From the NCBI GenBank assembly GCA_964517145.1, contig CAZFBN010000118.1, positions 1-17,722 of the forward strand: 17,722 nt of DNA. The letters are read 5' to 3'. This stretch comes from JADJNW01 sp964517145. Its GTDB lineage: Bacteria > Bacteroidota > Bacteroidia > Chitinophagales > Saprospiraceae. The position numbers were made by a program, and so were the translations under genes. The notes below the pieces were generated by a model. The model had not been told where the DNA came from, did not search any database, and saw only the letters and a list, made by a program, of their open reading frames with translations. Positions 6,235-13,520 of this stretch are shown in pieces (position 1 is the stretch's first letter; every line of letters starts with the position of its first letter).

Positions 6235-9105
6235 ATGGAACAAATTAATTATATCGGCGAGCGGCTGTTGCCGGGGCAGATCGGGCATTTTGCTATTTTA
6301 TTTGGGTTTGTGGCTAGTTTAATGGCTACCATTGCTTACTTTTTTGCAACACAAAAGCGGGCTACGTCTGAACACGCATCTTGGCGGCGACTAGGGCGCG
6401 GAGCTTTTTTGGCGCATGGCGCAAGCGTATTGGCAGTGATTGGTGTGTTGTTTTATGTAATGACCAATAAATATTATGAATATAATTATGCCTGGGCGCA
6501 CGTTGGGGAAGATTTACCGTTCAAATATGTATTTGCTGCATTTTGGGAAGGACAGGAAGGGAGCTTCTTATTATGGATGTTTTGGCATATAGTGCTTGGT
6601 ATTTTATTGATTTTCAGTGCGAAAGAGTGGGAATCGCCGACTATGGCGGTGCTGTCAGCCGTGCAACTATTCATTGGTTCGATGCTTCTGGGCATTTATG
6701 TGGGTTGGGGTGAGGGTGCTTGGAAAGTTGGAAGCAACCCGACATTATTACTTCGGGACGTAATGAATGCTCCTATTTTTTCCAATGCTAATTATGTGAG
6801 CTTAATAAAAGGTAATGGTTTGAACCCCTTATTACAAAATTGGTGGATGACCATTCACCCGCCGACTTTGTTTTTAGGATTTGCGTCAACCACTATTCCC
6901 TTTGCTTACGCTATCGCTGGGCTTTGGATGCGGAAACACGAGGAGTGGCATCGCGAAGCCATGCCGTGGGCGCTGATGAGCGGCGCTATTCTGGGTGCTG
7001 GTATTTTGATGGGCGCTGCCTGGGCATATGAAGCCTTGAGTTTTGGCGGCTATTGGGCGTGGGATCCCGTCGAAAATATGTCGCTTGTACCTTGGCTTAC
7101 CCTGGTTGCGGGCATTCACACCAATCTGATCGCCAAATCCACTGGTCACTCTATTCGCAGTACCTACGTTTTTTATTTACTAACATTCATTTTGATATTA
7201 TATTCCACTTTTTTGACCCGAAGCGGCGTCCTGGGCGAATCTTCTGTACATGCGTTTACGGAAATGGGCTTGGAATGGCAATTGGTTTCCTTTATTGGTG
7301 TTTTCTTATTACTTTCTATCATTTTAATGGTAATTCGTTATAAGGAAGTACCCAATCCGACGAAGGAAGAGCCCGCTGCCTCCAAGGAATTTTGGATGTT
7401 TATTGGCTCTTTGGTGTTGTTATTTTCAGCATTAATCATAACGGCTTCCACGTCATTACCTGTTTATAATAAAATTGTACGATTCTTTAATCCTGATTTT
7501 ATCGGGCGCGTTATCACGGATGTTATTCCACATTATAATAAATATCAAATCTGGATCGCTTCATTCATTGGAATCTTATCTGGTGTAGCGCAGTTTTTAC
7601 GCTTTCGCGAACCAAATTGGAAAAATCATACCAGAAAATTCGCTATTCACACTGGAATCACAGCAGGACTTTCACTCTTGTTAACTTGGCTGACAACCCA
7701 ATGGATTCAAGCATTTGCATGGCAATATTGGATTTTATTATATGCAGGCATTTTTACCATTGTATCCAATCTTGATTACATTATTACATTCCTGAAAGGA
7801 AATTTAAAACTGGGTGGTTCCGTATTATCCCACATTGGCTTTGGCTTAATGATTGTGGGTATTATGGCATCCGGACTAAATAAAAAATACGTTTCATCGA
7901 ATCCGTTTGTAATGTCGGGTTTAATAGAAGGCGAAGAAGATGCAGCGGAACGTAATATTTTGCTGTTTAAAAACACGCCGATGTTTATGAGTGGGTACGA
8001 AGTAACCTATGTAAAAGATACGATGGTGAACTTTACGCGCACGTACACCGTGAATTACAAACGTAAAAATGCGAATGGAAAAGTAGTCGAGGATTTTAAT
8101 TTGTATCCGAATATTTTATATGATAAATCATTTACTAAAATTGCTGCGTCGAATCCTTCTACCAAGCATTATTGGAATAAAGATGTTTTCACACATATCA
8201 AGTCGTTGGCAACGGTAGAAATGGACTTAACCGCTCGCCAAAAGCGCGAAGACAGCTTGAATTACCGCCGTATTGACGTGTTGCCGGAGCAAACCGCGAC
8301 GTTTTTGGATACGGTACAATTGAAAAATCCTGACACTTTTACTATCAAAAATTATACACTTCGCGCAGAAGGGTTGAGTCGGTCCTTGCAACATCCTGAT
8401 TATCAGGCAGAACCAGGTGATGTAGCTGTGTCAACTACGATACATGTGCAGCGCGAAGGCGATGATTCTACCTTTGCGGTGCAAACAGGATTGGTGCTGC
8501 GCGGCGATTTAATTTTTCCCTTTCCTGCTCAAATCAATACGTTGAGTGCCAAAATTCGCCTTCACCCGGATGTGCTGGCTCAAGTAGTGACGCCGGAAAG
8601 TGAATTGGATTATAAAGAATTTAATATCAAACAGGGCGAAACCGTTGCTCTTGGAGATTTGAAAATTCAGTTTTCTCAATTCATTCGCGACCCTCAACAC
8701 CCTGATTATCAGGCAGAAAAAGGCGATATTGCTGTTGGCGCAGCGCTCAATGTGCAGGATAAAGCGGGGCAGACCTATTTGTCCGAACCCATTTACATCA
8801 TTCGCGGCACGCGCCCGATGGGCATTAAAAGTTTCGTGGAGCCGCTGGGGCTGCATGTGCGATTTGCCAGTATTAACCCGCAGCAGGAAACGATTCAGCT
8901 GTTCATGGCGCAGTCAAAACCTACTGCCAACGCGGCAATCCCGATAGAATTGGCGACCAATTCACTGCGTTCGGATTACATTGTGTTGGAAGCCATTGAG
9001 TTTCCAGGAATTAATTTCTTCTGGTTCGGTACTTCTTTGATGATGATCGGACTTACGCTAAGCATGGGCTATAGAATTTGGCAAAAATATGTAATTTCCC
9101 GTTAA
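6235..9105 (+). CDS. ccmF: CcmF-type cytochrome c heme lyase, enlarged
   Basis: This large membrane protein (956 residues, against about 650 in E. coli CcmF) should ligate heme to apocytochrome c at the periplasmic face. The first 560 or so residues hold a multi-helix core with family hallmarks: FWEGQEGSFLLW (103-114), IHPP with His208, the tryptophan-rich WWD segment WAWDPVENMSLVPWL (274-288), His295 just after it, and the SGVLGESSVHAF segment with His339 (330-341). A long soluble region from about 580 to 930 follows, then a last membrane helix (about 932-950). The soluble region contains two copies of the motif QHPDYQAE-x-GD-[IV]-AV about 102 residues apart. The start is ATG 6235 with no Shine-Dalgarno sequence. 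It is the second gene of the ccmE run and is followed after 18 bp by the DUF2520 gene. Confidence 0.93.
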   Translation: MEQINYIGERLLPGQIGHFAILFGFVASLMATIAYFFATQKRATSEHASWRRLGRGAFLAHGASVLAVIGVLFYVMTNKYYEYNYAWAHVGEDLPFKYVFAAFWEGQEGSFLLWMFWHIVLGILLIFSAKEWESPTMAVLSAVQLFIGSMLLGIYVGWGEGAWKVGSNPTLLLRDVMNAPIFSNANYVSLIKGNGLNPLLQNWWMTIHPPTLFLGFASTTIPFAYAIAGLWMRKHEEWHREAMPWALMSGAILGAGILMGAAWAYEALSFGGYWAWDPVENMSLVPWLTLVAGIHTNLIAKSTGHSIRSTYVFYLLTFILILYSTFLTRSGVLGESSVHAFTEMGLEWQLVSFIGVFLLLSIILMVIRYKEVPNPTKEEPAASKEFWMFIGSLVLLFSALIITASTSLPVYNKIVRFFNPDFIGRVITDVIPHYNKYQIWIASFIGILSGVAQFLRFREPNWKNHTRKFAIHTGITAGLSLLLTWLTTQWIQAFAWQYWILLYAGIFTIVSNLDYIITFLKGNLKLGGSVLSHIGFGLMIVGIMASGLNKKYVSSNPFVMSGLIEGEEDAAERNILLFKNTPMFMSGYEVTYVKDTMVNFTRTYTVNYKRKNANGKVVEDFNLYPNILYDKSFTKIAASNPSTKHYWNKDVFTHIKSLATVEMDLTARQKREDSLNYRRIDVLPEQTATFLDTVQLKNPDTFTIKNYTLRAEGLSRSLQHPDYQAEPGDVAVSTTIHVQREGDDSTFAVQTGLVLRGDLIFPFPAQINTLSAKIRLHPDVLAQVVTPESELDYKEFNIKQGETVALGDLKIQFSQFIRDPQHPDYQAEKGDIAVGAALNVQDKAGQTYLSEPIYIIRGTRPMGIKSFVEPLGLHVRFASINPQQETIQLFMAQSKPTANAAIPIELATNSLRSDYIVLEAIEFPGINFFWFGTSLMMIGLTLSMGYRIWQKYVISR

Positions 9106-9123
9106 GTGATATTATAATCAACA

Positions 9124-9930
9124 ATGGGCAATCAACACGAGTCAATCGTTTTAATAGGAGCGGGCAATGTGGGTTTTCATTTGGGTAAACGGCTGAAAAC
9201 GTGTGGGTTGAATATAGTGCAAATTGTTAGCAGAAGCGAGGAAAAAGCCCATCGATTGTCGGAAATCACCCAAGTGCCCTACGTTACCGACTTAGAAAAC
9301 ATTACATCCGACGCTGATCTTTACATTTTAGCAGTAAATGATACTGCGATTGAAGCCGTTGCGGCTCATTTGAATGTAAAAACGAACCATAGTTTGGTGG
9401 CGCATACATCCGGCGCAACGCCCTCCAATATTTTAGCACCCTACTGTACACGGTTCGGCGTTTTTTATCCATTGCAAACTTTTTCGATTGCCCAATCCGT
9501 TGATTTTGAACAAATTCCCATTTGCATTGATGCCAATCACGCTTCTGATGTTGATTTTTTATTCAAAATAGGACGGCGAATTAGCCAAAAGGTGTATCAT
9601 ATCGACGACCATCAACGCGGCGTATTGCACGTGGCGGCTGTTTTTGTAAATAACTTTGCGAATTATTTATTTCAGATTGGATATAATATCCTGGAAAAGG
9701 AGCATTTATCGTTTGATTTGCTTCGTCCATTGATCCAGGAGACGGCTACAAAAGTGCAGCAGCATCCACCAACGGAAATGCAGACAGGACCGGCGATTCG
9801 CGGGGATGAGCAAACGATCAAGCGGCATTTGCAATATTTAGAACAGTTTCCTGCCTATCAGGAATTGTATCAAATATTAACAAAAAATATTCAAACGGAA
9901 GCCAGGAATGATAGAGACGGAGGCACCTAG
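9124..9930 (+). CDS. Rossmann-like and DUF2520 domain protein
   Basis: This 268-residue cytoplasmic protein has an N-terminal NAD(P)-binding Rossmann domain with GAGNVG at residues 12-17 and a segment LVAHTSGATP (91-100) shared with F420-dependent NADP oxidoreductase and pyrroline-5-carboxylate reductase-like proteins. The C-terminal half is the DUF2520 domain: HIDDHQRGVLHVAAVFVNNF (159-178) and the conserved TGPAIRGD-x-x-T-x-x-x-H (221-235). The pairing suggests an NAD(P)-dependent oxidoreductase, but the substrate is unknown. It begins 18 bp after ccmF, so it is probably translated from the same transcript; this does not show a role in cytochrome maturation. Domain assignment is firm, function open. 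Confidence 0.88.
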   Translation: MGNQHESIVLIGAGNVGFHLGKRLKTCGLNIVQIVSRSEEKAHRLSEITQVPYVTDLENITSDADLYILAVNDTAIEAVAAHLNVKTNHSLVAHTSGATPSNILAPYCTRFGVFYPLQTFSIAQSVDFEQIPICIDANHASDVDFLFKIGRRISQKVYHIDDHQRGVLHVAAVFVNNFANYLFQIGYNILEKEHLSFDLLRPLIQETATKVQQHPPTEMQTGPAIRGDEQTIKRHLQYLEQFPAYQELYQILTKNIQTEARNDRDGGT

Positions 9931-9978
9931 ACACGAACTGCATTTAACAACGATTTACCAATAACTGTACCTATTTCC

Positions 9979-10260
9979 ATGAGAATCATCGGCACTATTG
10001 AGCACCCTATTTTGAAGATTACCGTTTTTAAAATGGATAATAAATTTTCGGTAAAATTTGAATCGGGCTTGTATGAACAGACCTATAAATTTCGCAGCAG
10101 CGACACGATCCAAGGCTTGGAAGCTATTCAAAAAATGGTGGACGCGCCTTTTTGTGAAGCAGTGTTGCAAGACTTAAACCGGATGCACCAGCGCAAAAAT
10201 GAAGCCATGAGGCGCGCGCTCCCGCAGGAGGCAAGGGAAGAATTTGAGGAAATTATTTAA
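9979..10260 (+). CDS. Small hypothetical protein, 93 residues
   Basis: This small soluble protein does not belong to a family I can name. It opens with a beta-rich stretch (RIIGTIEHPILKITVFKM, residues 2-19), has further strand-like alternation to about residue 43 (KFSVKFESGLYEQTYKFRS), and then becomes helical and highly charged (about 45-92), ending in EAREEFEEII. There is no signal peptide or membrane segment. The spacing of 48 bp from the DUF2520 gene and the shared strand make it the fourth gene of the ccmE run. Codon use looks like that of its neighbours, which supports it being a real gene. ATG 9979 is the only sensible start. Confidence 0.75.
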   Translation: MRIIGTIEHPILKITVFKMDNKFSVKFESGLYEQTYKFRSSDTIQGLEAIQKMVDAPFCEAVLQDLNRMHQRKNEAMRRALPQEAREEFEEII

Positions 10261-10297
10261 TAGACCCTATCATAAGACGCCAAATTATATCGTATAA

Positions 10298-10305
10298 TAA
10301 TTTTG
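10298..10305 (+). promoter_or_regulatory. -7-like box before the DUF6435-type gene
   Basis: TAATTTTG fits TAnnTTTG and lies 48 bp before the ATG at 10353, inside the 92-bp gap after the preceding gene. No TTTG is found at the expected -33 distance, so the match is weak. It would allow the small gene to be transcribed separately from the upstream run. Confidence 0.3.
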
Positions 10306-10352
10306 CAACCAATCTTCATTTTTGCTGTTACACTGGCAAAAATCAAAAAGAT

Positions 10353-10529
10353 ATGTTTGGATTATTCAAGAAAGACCCTGTCAAAAACTTGCAAAAACAA
10401 TATCAAAAACTAATGGAGGAAGCGATGCAACTGCAACGCAATGGTGACCTCAAAGGCTATGCCCTCAAAATAGCAGAGGCAGAAGAAATTCTTAAAAAGC
10501 TGGACGCGTTAAGGGCTGACAGGACATAG
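10353..10529 (+). CDS. Lacal_2735/DUF6435-type small protein
   Basis: A 58-residue frame starting MFGLFKKDP and continuing with a lysine/glutamine-rich helix (QKQYQKLMEEAMQLQRNGDL, residues 14-33), a KGYALKIAEAEEILKKLDAL segment (34-53) and a short basic-acidic tail. The MFGLFKK opening and the YKKLLEEAMQLQR-type helix match my memory of the Lacal_2735 (DUF6435) family of Bacteroidota and some Gammaproteobacteria. Its function is unknown; the shape suggests a small helical hairpin in the cytoplasm. Its last 21 bases overlap the end of the minus-strand uridine kinase gene. It follows the 93-residue gene by 92 bp. The frame is short, but the composition and family resemblance argue for a real gene. 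Confidence 0.75.
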   Translation: MFGLFKKDPVKNLQKQYQKLMEEAMQLQRNGDLKGYALKIAEAEEILKKLDALRADRT

Positions 10530-11201
10530 CACATTCGGCTCGGCAGTTTTTATCAACTTTTCAGTCTTCGCAGCAGCTGCCTGGATATTTTCTAATTTAT
10601 TTGCAATAAAACCAGACAGCACTTCCAATGCCTGCTTAAAATGTTTATTATTATTGATGATAATGTCCGCCTCTTCTTTATAGGGCTCAATGTATTTTTC
10701 AAAAGCGGGTAAAACATGATTTTCATAGCGGTACAAAACAATGTCAATGGGATAATCGCGCTCCTTTTGATCGCGAATGATGCGTCGAATCACCTTCAGG
10801 TTTTCCTTGGCGTGCAAATAAACTTTTAAGTCAAGGAGTTGGCGGATTTTTTTGAAATGCAATACAAATATGCCCTCTACAATGATGATCGGCGCGGGTT
10901 TGAACACTAAAAGTTCGGGCGTTACCTCTTCTTTTTCAAATAAATATTCGTCTCGCAGCACTACTTTTCCTTCGATGAGCTGCTGCAAATCATTTAAAAA
11001 GGCTTTTTTATCAATCGCTTTGGGTAAATCAAAGTTGCAAATGCCCTGTTCATCCGTCAATTGCTCTTGAATAGGACGATAGTAGTCGTCTTGAGAGAGC
11101 ACACAGACGTCTTCATCGCTAAATCTTGCTCTTATTTCTTTAATGAAGGTCGTTTTGCCAGAGCCGCTGCCCCCGGTAATGCCAATAATGAATGGTTTCA
11201 T
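10509..11201 (-). CDS. udk: Uridine kinase (P-loop, PRK/URK family)
   Basis: A 230-residue cytoplasmic kinase of the uridine kinase/phosphoribulokinase group, expected to phosphorylate uridine and cytidine in pyrimidine salvage. The Walker A loop GGSGSGKT is at residues 10-17, the substrate-site DDYY at 38-41, the conserved NFDLP at 56-60, IIIVEGIF (106-112) at the Walker B position, and an arginine-rich lid (RRIIRDQKERD, 139-149). I start it at ATG 11201, which puts the P-loop at the family position; an upstream in-frame ATG at 11237 would add 12 unlikely residues. The C-terminal 25 residues or so, rich in Ala and Lys, look like a variable tail, and the last six codons overlap the small gene on the other strand. 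It diverges from a NupC-type nucleoside transporter, which fits salvage. Confidence 0.88.
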   Translation of the reverse strand: MKPFIIGITGGSGSGKTTFIKEIRARFSDEDVCVLSQDDYYRPIQEQLTDEQGICNFDLPKAIDKKAFLNDLQQLIEGKVVLRDEYLFEKEEVTPELLVFKPAPIIIVEGIFVLHFKKIRQLLDLKVYLHAKENLKVIRRIIRDQKERDYPIDIVLYRYENHVLPAFEKYIEPYKEEADIIINNNKHFKQALEVLSGFIANKLENIQAAAAKTEKLIKTAEPNVLCPVSP

Positions 11202-11344
11202 GCTGTTGTTGTAAATTCCCGGGATATAAAGGTACATATTTTAACGCCAACAACAAAGTGCTTGGCTGATAGAAAAACAAGCGCCCTTAGGAGAAGCTGT
11301 CTTTGCTTTGACCCAAACTCCATGTTGATTCTTCTTACCTATAA

Positions 11345-11376
11345 TTTGTTACTTGTCACTTCTTTTTCTACTTTTG
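11345..11376 (+). promoter_or_regulatory. Candidate Bacteroidota promoter of nupC-type gene
   Basis: TTTG at 11345-11348 is followed after 20 nt by TACTTTTG (11369-11376), a full match to the -33/-7 pattern. Transcription would begin near 11382, about 35 nt before the ATG at 11418. This position rules against the upstream in-frame starts at 11061 and 11322. Confidence 0.55.
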
Positions 11377-11417
11377 GAGCTTTGTGCGCATTGCTTATTT
11401 CTTCAACATTTGACTAC

Positions 11418-12719
11418 ATGGAAATATTCCTCGGTTTACTACGCGGTGCCCTCGGCATGGCGGTTTTAATTGGTATTTGTTATCTGCTCAGCGCCAATAA
11501 GAAAGCCATCAATTGGCGTTTGGTTGGCTCCGGGATTGCTTTACAAGTTGTTTTTGCCATTTTGGTACTAAAAGTACCCTACGTAAGCAACTTTTTTGAA
11601 GCCATTGCCTCGGTATTTACCAAAATCATCCTATTCTCCGACGAAGGTGCTAAGTTTTTATTTGCCGGTTTGGTGAGCGATGAAAAAACATTTGGCTACA
11701 TCTTCGCCTTTCGGGTATTGCCTACCATTTTGTTTTACTCGGCATTATCATCGGCACTCTACTATTTCGGCATTTTGCAAAAAATTGTTTACGGCATTGC
11801 CTGGGTAATGAGCAAAACCATGCGCCTGTCGGGTCCGGAAAGTTTAGCCGCAGCGGCAAATGTTTTTATTGGTCAAACGGAAGCGCCCTTATTTATCAAA
11901 CCTTACTTGCCTCACATGACGCGCTCGGAAATTCTCTGCCTAATGACCGGCGGTATGGCGACGATTGCCGGTGGGGTTTTTGCAGCCTACGTCGGCTTTT
12001 TGGGCGGAAGCGACCCTGCACAGCAATTGTACTTTGCCAAGCACCTACTGGCTGCCTCTCTCATGTCGGCACCGGCGGCGATTGTTGCTGCTAAAATGTT
12101 ACAACCTGAAACGGAAAAGGAAGACTACAATGACGAACTTAAAATCAGTGGAGAAAGCGGTAGCAATCTGCTCGACTCTATTGCAACGGGCACAACGGAC
12201 GGCTTGCGCCTGGCGGTCAATGTAGGCGCGATGCTGATTGTGTTTACCGCGCTGGTTTTTATGTGCAATTATATTCTCCAAAATACAGTGGGCGATTGGA
12301 CAGGCTGGAACGAGCAAATCCAAGCAGCTACGAACAATCGCTTTACCGGTTTTAATTTCACTTATTTACTAGGACTCCTTTTTTCACCATTGGCTTGGGT
12401 GTTGGGCACCCCTGCTTCTGATATGTTAGTCGTCGGGCAATTGTTGGGTCAAAAAACCGTGCTCAATGAATTTGTCGCTTACCTCGACATGGGCAATTTG
12501 CAAAGCGCAGGTGCATTTACCAGCAACAAGTCTGTCATCATTGCACTATATGCCCTTTGTGGTTTTTCCAATTTTGCCTCCATCGGCATTCAAATAGGCG
12601 GCATTAGCGCGTTGGCACCCGAATTGCGTACTACATTAACCGAATTAGGCATCAAAGCGCTCATTGGCGGCTCTATTGCCTGCTTTATGACTGCCGTCAT
12701 TGCTGCCGTTTTTATTTGA
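11418..12719 (+). CDS. Concentrative nucleoside transporter (CNT/NupC family)
   Basis: A 433-residue inner-membrane transporter that imports nucleosides with sodium or protons. CNT landmarks are present: the N-terminal helix then SANKKAINW (residues 25-33), the substrate-site loop GQTEAP (152-157), LNEFVAY with Glu351, and the GFSNFASIGIQIGG stretch (382-395) with Asn385 and Ser388, which correspond to nucleoside-contacting residues in the Vibrio structure. The length is typical. The reading frame is open far upstream, but ATG 11418 aligns with the N-terminus of known CNT proteins and sits just after a promoter candidate at 11345-11376. Uridine kinase is transcribed divergently 216 bp away, so uptake and first phosphorylation are side by side. 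Which nucleosides are carried cannot be told. Confidence 0.93.
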   Translation: MEIFLGLLRGALGMAVLIGICYLLSANKKAINWRLVGSGIALQVVFAILVLKVPYVSNFFEAIASVFTKIILFSDEGAKFLFAGLVSDEKTFGYIFAFRVLPTILFYSALSSALYYFGILQKIVYGIAWVMSKTMRLSGPESLAAAANVFIGQTEAPLFIKPYLPHMTRSEILCLMTGGMATIAGGVFAAYVGFLGGSDPAQQLYFAKHLLAASLMSAPAAIVAAKMLQPETEKEDYNDELKISGESGSNLLDSIATGTTDGLRLAVNVGAMLIVFTALVFMCNYILQNTVGDWTGWNEQIQAATNNRFTGFNFTYLLGLLFSPLAWVLGTPASDMLVVGQLLGQKTVLNEFVAYLDMGNLQSAGAFTSNKSVIIALYALCGFSNFASIGIQIGGISALAPELRTTLTELGIKALIGGSIACFMTAVIAAVFI

Positions 12720-12803
12720 CATTACTTAATTGGGGGGCGTACAGGGTATTTTGGCAACGATAGAAGCTATCACTGGGTAGGATGACCCATACTGGATAGG
12801 CTA
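12720..12803. other. Cluster of small hairpins between convergent genes
   Basis: Three small perfect stems follow one another: GATAG-AAG-CTATC (12759-12771), TGGGT-AGGATG-ACCCA (12774-12789) and GATAG-G-CTATC (12795-12805). They lie between the ends of the transporter gene and the repeat-protein frame, where a bidirectional transcription stop is expected. A T7 run at 12812-12818 follows on the plus strand. The stems are too short to call a terminator with confidence. Confidence 0.35.
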
Positions 12804-13181
12804 TCAAGCTGTTTTTTTCTTGAAATGGGCTATTGGAATATTGTAAATGCCTATTTTATTATTACAATAGGGTCGTAAGAGATTAAAATACCCTCTTTCA
12901 ACAGTGAAATACCCTACTGTAACGTTAAAATATCCTACTACAACAGTAAATGACCCTGTTACAACAGTAAAGTACCCTGTTAAAACGTTGTGAGACCCTC
13001 TTGTGACATTGTAGTACCCTAATGTAACGTTGAAATACCCTCTTGCAATAGTAAAATACCCTGCAAGAATGTTGTAGTACCCTGGTATAACGTTGAAATA
13101 TCCTCTTTTAATTGTAAATGACCCTGTTAGCATATTGTAAGACCCTCCTAAGGCATTGTAACACCCTTCTGGTGGATGCAA
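12804..13181 (-). CDS. Heptapeptide tandem-repeat protein, unknown
   Basis: I do not recognise this protein. After five residues (MHPPE if TTG 13181 is the start) it consists of 7-residue units with consensus G-[YS]-[FY]-[NT]-[VI]-x-x: fourteen clear units (residues 6-103), two degraded ones (104-117), then a basic tail (HFKKKTA). Examples are GYFNVIP, GYYNILA, GYFTIAR and GYFNVTL. Changes between units are mostly conservative (F/Y, N/T, V/I), and many codons differ only at the third base, which speaks for a translated product. The Gly-x-x-[NT] spacing of seven recalls left-handed beta-roll repeats of YadA-like heads, an inference from spacing only. No ATG opens the frame; it stays open upstream to 13250 and there encodes KLYKR plus a hydrophobic run, like a signal peptide, but with ATT as first codon. 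It could also be a decayed gene or a minisatellite. Confidence 0.5.
   Translation of the reverse strand: MHPPEGCYNALGGSYNMLTGSFTIKRGYFNVIPGYYNILAGYFTIARGYFNVTLGYYNVTRGSHNVLTGYFTVVTGSFTVVVGYFNVTVGYFTVERGYFNLLRPYCNNKIGIYNIPIAHFKKKTA
12873..13166 (-). repeat. 21-bp tandem repeat array, 14 units
   Basis: Fourteen consecutive 21-bp units run without a single insertion or deletion. On the plus strand the [AG]TACCCT-like box recurs at 12888, 12909, 12930, 12951, 12972, 12993, 13014, 13035, 13056, 13077, 13098, 13119, 13140 and 13161. On the minus strand each unit begins with GGG (GGA in two). Two more degraded units continue to 12831. Because 21 is a multiple of three, the array keeps one minus-strand frame open and the repeat appears in the protein as heptads. 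Confidence 0.95.
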
Positions 13182-13520
13182 GAATGGGGATAAAAAAAAT
13201 AGAAGTAGGCTAAAAAAAAATTTTAGAAAACGCTTGTATAATTTTTCAATTCAATGTATCTTTATAGCTCTAATTTTTATGAGAATATCTTCTTTTTTGC
13301 AGTCTTACTAACCCAACAAAATAACACAAAAATTTAGGGTATTGTCCCTTCAAGCCTGTTGTGAATAGCGACAGGCTTGAGTCTTGTAAGCAAAAGGGTA
13401 TCCATCTTCTACAAAGCCGATTTTAATACCGATAGAACCCAAGCGGTTCGCTTAACCCACATTTAAACACAAAAACGAGGATGAATTTGTCTTTTATTTT
13501 TTAACAAATTATAATTGATT
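13182..13520. other. Gene-poor gap upstream of the repeat frame
   Basis: Positions 13182-13250 are an in-frame upstream extension of the repeat reading frame (described with that gene). They include A8 (13192-13199) and A9 (13212-13220) runs on the plus strand. From 13251 to 13520 there is AT-rich sequence with one clear hairpin at 13350-13380 and no convincing gene. I found no -33/-7 pair for either neighbouring gene. Confidence 0.4.
13350..13380. other. 10-bp stem hairpin
   Basis: TCAAGCCTGT (13350-13359) pairs perfectly with ACAGGCTTGA (13371-13380) around an 11-nt loop. No T-run follows on either strand, so it is not a standard intrinsic terminator. It lies in the gap between two unrecognised genes, upstream of both. 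Confidence 0.45.

Noticed and set aside
11061..11417. Upstream extension of the nucleoside transporter frame
   Set aside because: It runs through the uridine kinase gene and the promoter candidate, and the family N-terminus matches ATG 11418.
12873..13166. CRISPR array
   Set aside because: Units are contiguous 21-bp repeats with no spacers and no cas genes nearby.
13425..13460. tRNA-like GGTTCG near an AAGCG/CGCTT stem
   Set aside because: No acceptor stem or D-arm can be formed around it; only a 5-bp hairpin is present.
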